Assembly (NCBI GenBank): GCA_964475955.1
Contig: CAYYZY010000275.1
Span: forward strand, 1-8,487
Length of the DNA stretch: 8,487 nt
Source of the DNA: DATKZH01 sp964475955
Lineage (GTDB): Bacteria; Planctomycetota; Planctomycetia; Pirellulales; Thermoguttaceae
Reading direction: 5' to 3'
The position numbers were made by a program, and so were the translations under genes. Of this stretch, positions 6,754-8,487 are shown one piece after another (within the stretch, counting starts at the first letter, position 1; every line of letters begins with the position of its first letter). The notes below the pieces were generated by a model, which ran no database searches, had not been told where the DNA came from, and saw only the letters and a list, made by a program, of their open reading frames with translations.

Positions 6754-7950
6754 ATGACGGACCAGTACCCCAAACGCCTCATCGAAGTCGATCTGCCCAT
6801 CGCCCGCATCTCCGCCCATGCGAGGCGGGAGAAGTCGATTCGGCATGGGCATATTTCGACGTTGCACATCTGGTGGGCGCGGCGGCCTTTGGCGGCGTGT
6901 CGGGCGGTGATCTGCGCGGCGCTCTGGCCCGACCCGGCCGATGAGAACTGCCCGCAGGCGTTCCGCGACGCGGCGGCCGAGCGGATCGCGGCGTTTGCCG
7001 AGAAGGTGGTGAAGGGGAAGATCGGCCGGCACAACCTGATGAAGACGGCCTCGCCCGAAAGCCTGGCCCGGTGGCAGTCGATTGCCACGTCGGGCGTGCC
7101 GCTCGACCCGACCGACGCGGCCCACCAGAACGTGCTGCGGTTTGCGCTATTGGACTTCATCGCCGATTTCGCCAACTGGGACAACTCGACGGTGCCCGAC
7201 TACCTCGAAACGGCCCGGGCCCTCACCCAGTCGGCCCACGAATCCCTCGGCGGCCAGCCCGGCACCCGGCCGCTGGTGGTCGATCCGTTCGCCGGCGGCG
7301 GGTCGATCCCGCTGGAGGCGCTGAGGGTCGGCGCGGACGTGTTCGCGTCGGACCTGAACCCCGTACCCGTGCTGCTCAATAGGGTCGTCCTCGAGTACAT
7401 GCCAAGATATGGCGAGCAATTGGCAGAGGAAGTGGCGAAGTGGGGAAACGCACTTCAGGAGTCCGTGGAAGAGGAACTCGCAGAAAACTACCCGAAAGGC
7501 CCGAAGGGCGAACTTCCGATCGCGTACCTCTGGGCTCGCACCGTCATATCCGAAGCTCCCGGAGGCGGCGAGACTCCCGTCGAAGTGCCGCTTCTTAGAT
7601 CGATGTGGTTGGCGAAGGCGAGCAGTCAGGATCGAGCCCTACGATGGGTGAGAGACAGCTCGGGAATGGTGGAGACGCGAGTGATTGACGTGCAGTACGC
7701 CGATGGCGTCACGCGGCGTGTCCGACGGCCAGTGCTGGAGATATTTGTTCCGTCCAAGCCTAGTGAAGTGGAGCCTGGCACAGTCGCACGGGGCAGTGCG
7801 ACTTGCCCGGTGACAGGATACACGGTATCTGTCCATTTTGCTGAGAAAACGGGCCAAAACCGTCGAGTCAACCCCAGTTTCTTCTTGCCTCACTTGCGCA
7901 GCAAACGCAAGGTCACGCGAAAACTGCTCTTGACTCGTCAACCTAGGTAA
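6754..7950 (+). CDS. DUF1156-type DNA methylase, N-terminal part, truncated by a MITE-like insertion
   Basis: The 398-residue frame begins with a clear DUF1156 domain (about 5-60: PKRLIEVDLPIA, ISAHARREKSIRHGH, STLHIWWARRPLAACRA). It then has the AdoMet-binding motif I, VVDPFAGGGSIPLEAL (175-190), and FASDLNPVPVLLNR (197-210). DUF1156 proteins are usually about 900-1000 aa, and their catalytic DPPY-type motif lies far downstream, so this product cannot be a complete methyltransferase. The true coding sequence runs to GYT (355-357). The last 41 residues come from the inserted element at 7825-7976, which supplies the TAA. Family members usually have a CPxxxCG cysteine cluster after YLWARTV (258-264); here it reads ISEAPGGGE. 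Third-position GC drops from about 92% (6901-7380) to about 66% (7381-7800). The likely role was protecting host DNA by N6-adenine methylation beside the helicase. Confidence 0.85.
   Translation: MTDQYPKRLIEVDLPIARISAHARREKSIRHGHISTLHIWWARRPLAACRAVICAALWPDPADENCPQAFRDAAAERIAAFAEKVVKGKIGRHNLMKTASPESLARWQSIATSGVPLDPTDAAHQNVLRFALLDFIADFANWDNSTVPDYLETARALTQSAHESLGGQPGTRPLVVDPFAGGGSIPLEALRVGADVFASDLNPVPVLLNRVVLEYMPRYGEQLAEEVAKWGNALQESVEEELAENYPKGPKGELPIAYLWARTVISEAPGGGETPVEVPLLRSMWLAKASSQDRALRWVRDSSGMVETRVIDVQYADGVTRRVRRPVLEIFVPSKPSEVEPGTVARGSATCPVTGYTVSVHFAEKTGQNRRVNPSFFLPHLRSKRKVTRKLLLTRQPR
7818..7824 (+). repeat. Left target-site duplication ATACACG
   Basis: ATACACG immediately precedes the left terminal inverted repeat and is repeated exactly at 7977-7983. 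A perfect 7-bp direct repeat abutting both element ends marks insertion by a transposase. Confidence 0.8.
7825..7840 (+). repeat. Left terminal inverted repeat of the element
   Basis: The sequence is GTATCTGTCCATTTTG. It pairs with 7961-7976 with one mismatch, at the sixth base from the end. Confidence 0.8.
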
Positions 7951-7960
7951 GATTCCGGGT

Positions 7961-7976
7961 CAAAATGGACGGATAC
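7961..7976 (-). repeat. Right terminal inverted repeat of the element
   Basis: The plus strand reads CAAAATGGACGGATAC. Its complement matches the left end at 15 of 16 positions, and the repeat is followed directly by the second ATACACG. Confidence 0.8.
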
Positions 7977-7983
7977 ATACACG
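7977..7983 (+). repeat. Right target-site duplication ATACACG
   Basis: This is an exact copy of 7818-7824. Removing one copy together with the element joins GGATACACG to ACACCCGTC, which reads GYT-TPV in the methylase frame. Confidence 0.8.
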
Positions 7984-8487
7984 ACACCCGTCGCGAGCGT
8001 TCGCAAGCAGCTCACAGCGCGCGCTGGGGGCGCCTCGGACGCACGACTTCTCGCCGTACGACAGACTGATCCCAAAGCGAACGATCGCAGCTATCGAGAA
8101 CCAGCAGACTACGACGTCAAGGCCGCAGGTGCCGCAGTAGTGGCTTTGGCGAACGCATTGCGGGATCATGGCGGCGAGCTACCGTTTCTGCCGGAAGAGC
8201 CAACCCCGGCCGGAGGCGGCAGAGGCGCAGGGCGCGCGTTTTCGCAGCGCAACTATGGAATGGACCGCTTCTGCGACCTGTTCACGCCTCGACAGCTGCT
8301 GGCGTTGACAACCTTGGCTAGGGCGATACGCACCGCGGGCGCGAAGATCCGTGAGGAATCGGATCCTGAGTTTGCCCAAGCAGTTCAAACCTGCCTCGCA
8401 CTTGCGTTGGGGCGATTGGCAGACTTCTGCTCAGGGTGCTCGTATGATATGATGTCATGCGGACTGATATGCGAACCCGTATTGAGA
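7978..8487 (+). pseudogene. DUF1156-type DNA methylase, downstream part, cut off from its start and by the window edge
   Basis: The frame is the same as the upstream methylase and stays open to the window end. It reads YTTPVASVRKQL, then GGASDARLLAV (8029-8058), RNYGMDRFCDLFTPRQLLAL (8248-8307) and LALGRLADFCS (8401-8430 region). These are the usual landmarks of the middle of DUF1156 methylases, so this is the second half of the gene starting at 6754. The first in-frame alternative start is a GTG at 8140, well inside the conserved part, and no ribosome binding site is obvious, so independent expression is unlikely. Codon use matches the lower-GC3 part upstream (12 of 20 in 8101-8160). The DPPY-type catalytic motif is expected beyond the window. 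After DFCS (about 8431) the residues no longer resemble the family. Confidence 0.75.
8431..8487 (+). other. Right-edge stretch where methylase similarity is lost, possible second insertion
   Basis: After LADFCS the frame continues as GCSYDMMSCGLICEP. I would expect something like the family's ALCRW segment here. In another frame an ATG at 8457-8459 opens MRTDMRTRIE to the edge. This could be the left end of an insertion sequence with its own gene, or simply local divergence. With only 57 bases visible, this is a weak call. Confidence 0.3.

Larger units (their letters stand above)
7825..7976. mobile_element. 152-bp MITE-like non-autonomous element inserted in the methylase gene
   Basis: The ends are inverted repeats, GTATCTGTCCATTTTG (7825-7840) and the complement of 7961-7976, matching at 15 of 16 positions. 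The inside holds nested palindromes: 7864-7871 with 7930-7937 (CGAGTCAA/TTGACTCG), 7875-7880 with 7921-7926 (CAGTTT/AAACTG), and 7893-7898 with 7906-7911 (CTTGCG/CGCAAG). The transcript could therefore fold into an interrupted hairpin. No transposase gene fits in 152 bases, so mobilisation would be in trans. It is flanked by a perfect 7-bp duplication. With one duplicate copy it adds 159 bases, 53 codons, so the downstream frame is kept but the TAA at 7948-7950 ends translation. I do not recognise the parent insertion sequence family. Confidence 0.8.

Noticed and set aside
6754..7950. A short natural methylase of 398 aa
   Set aside because: Its last 41 residues lie inside an element with terminal repeats and target duplication, and the family sequence resumes in the same frame after the element.
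7951..8169. Minus-strand frame opposite the downstream methylase part
   Set aside because: The plus strand carries clear methylase landmarks across this stretch; the minus product has no recognisable feature.
1350..8487. Naming the locus class 1 DISARM (drmD, drmMI)
   Set aside because: Helicase plus methylase fits, but no drmA, drmB or drmC is visible, and a DUF1156 methylase is also typical of other systems. DrmD is kept only as an alternative.
1..8487. CRISPR array, tRNA or rRNA genes
   Set aside because: I saw no regularly spaced repeats, no cloverleaf-type segment with the T-arm consensus and no conserved rRNA motif on either strand.

Overview
The window is GC-rich bacterial DNA that most resembles a planctomycete. 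The best sign is the minus-strand gene at the left, which joins a TIGR03067-type domain to a motif like the start of DUF1559 proteins; both are characteristic of Planctomycetota (established knowledge). I see no tRNA, rRNA or CRISPR array.

Layout. Positions 51-854 (minus) hold a short gene that looks like a remnant of a larger secreted planctomycete protein: a DUF11/CARDB-like piece, a TIGR03067 domain and a truncated DUF1559-like tail. Positions 855-1349 are a divergent intergenic stretch. From 1350 to the right edge all genes are on the plus strand and form one probable defence operon: (1) a SNF2-type helicase of about 1144 aa with a C-terminal DUF3883/NOV nuclease-like domain; (2) a phosphoribosyltransferase-like protein; (3) a DprA/Smf-like protein whose start overlaps the previous stop as ATGA; (4) a DUF1156-type DNA methylase that runs off the right edge.

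The SNF2-helicase plus DUF1156-methylase pairing is the core of a family of anti-phage systems (the DUF499/DUF1156/helicase type, related in logic to class 1 DISARM). The unusual part here is a translationally coupled PRTase-DprA pair placed between helicase and methylase. PRTase and DprA-like domains also meet in the RecQ-helicase RqlHI/PsyrTA systems, so the four genes may form a composite defence system that I do not recognise as described. An ATPase such as DUF499 would be expected beyond the right edge, but this cannot be seen.

The methylase is broken. A 152-bp MITE-like element (7825-7976), with 16-bp terminal inverted repeats (one mismatch), nested internal palindromes and a perfect 7-bp target duplication (ATACACG), sits inside the coding sequence. 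It adds exactly 53 codons in frame, including one TAA (7948-7950). Removing the element and one duplicate copy restores a continuous frame (GYT|TPVASVRKQL) that reads on to the edge. Homology may be lost again at about 8430, so a second insertion may begin there. Hand-counted third-position GC also steps down inside the methylase near 7390 (about 92% to 66%), suggesting a recombinant gene.
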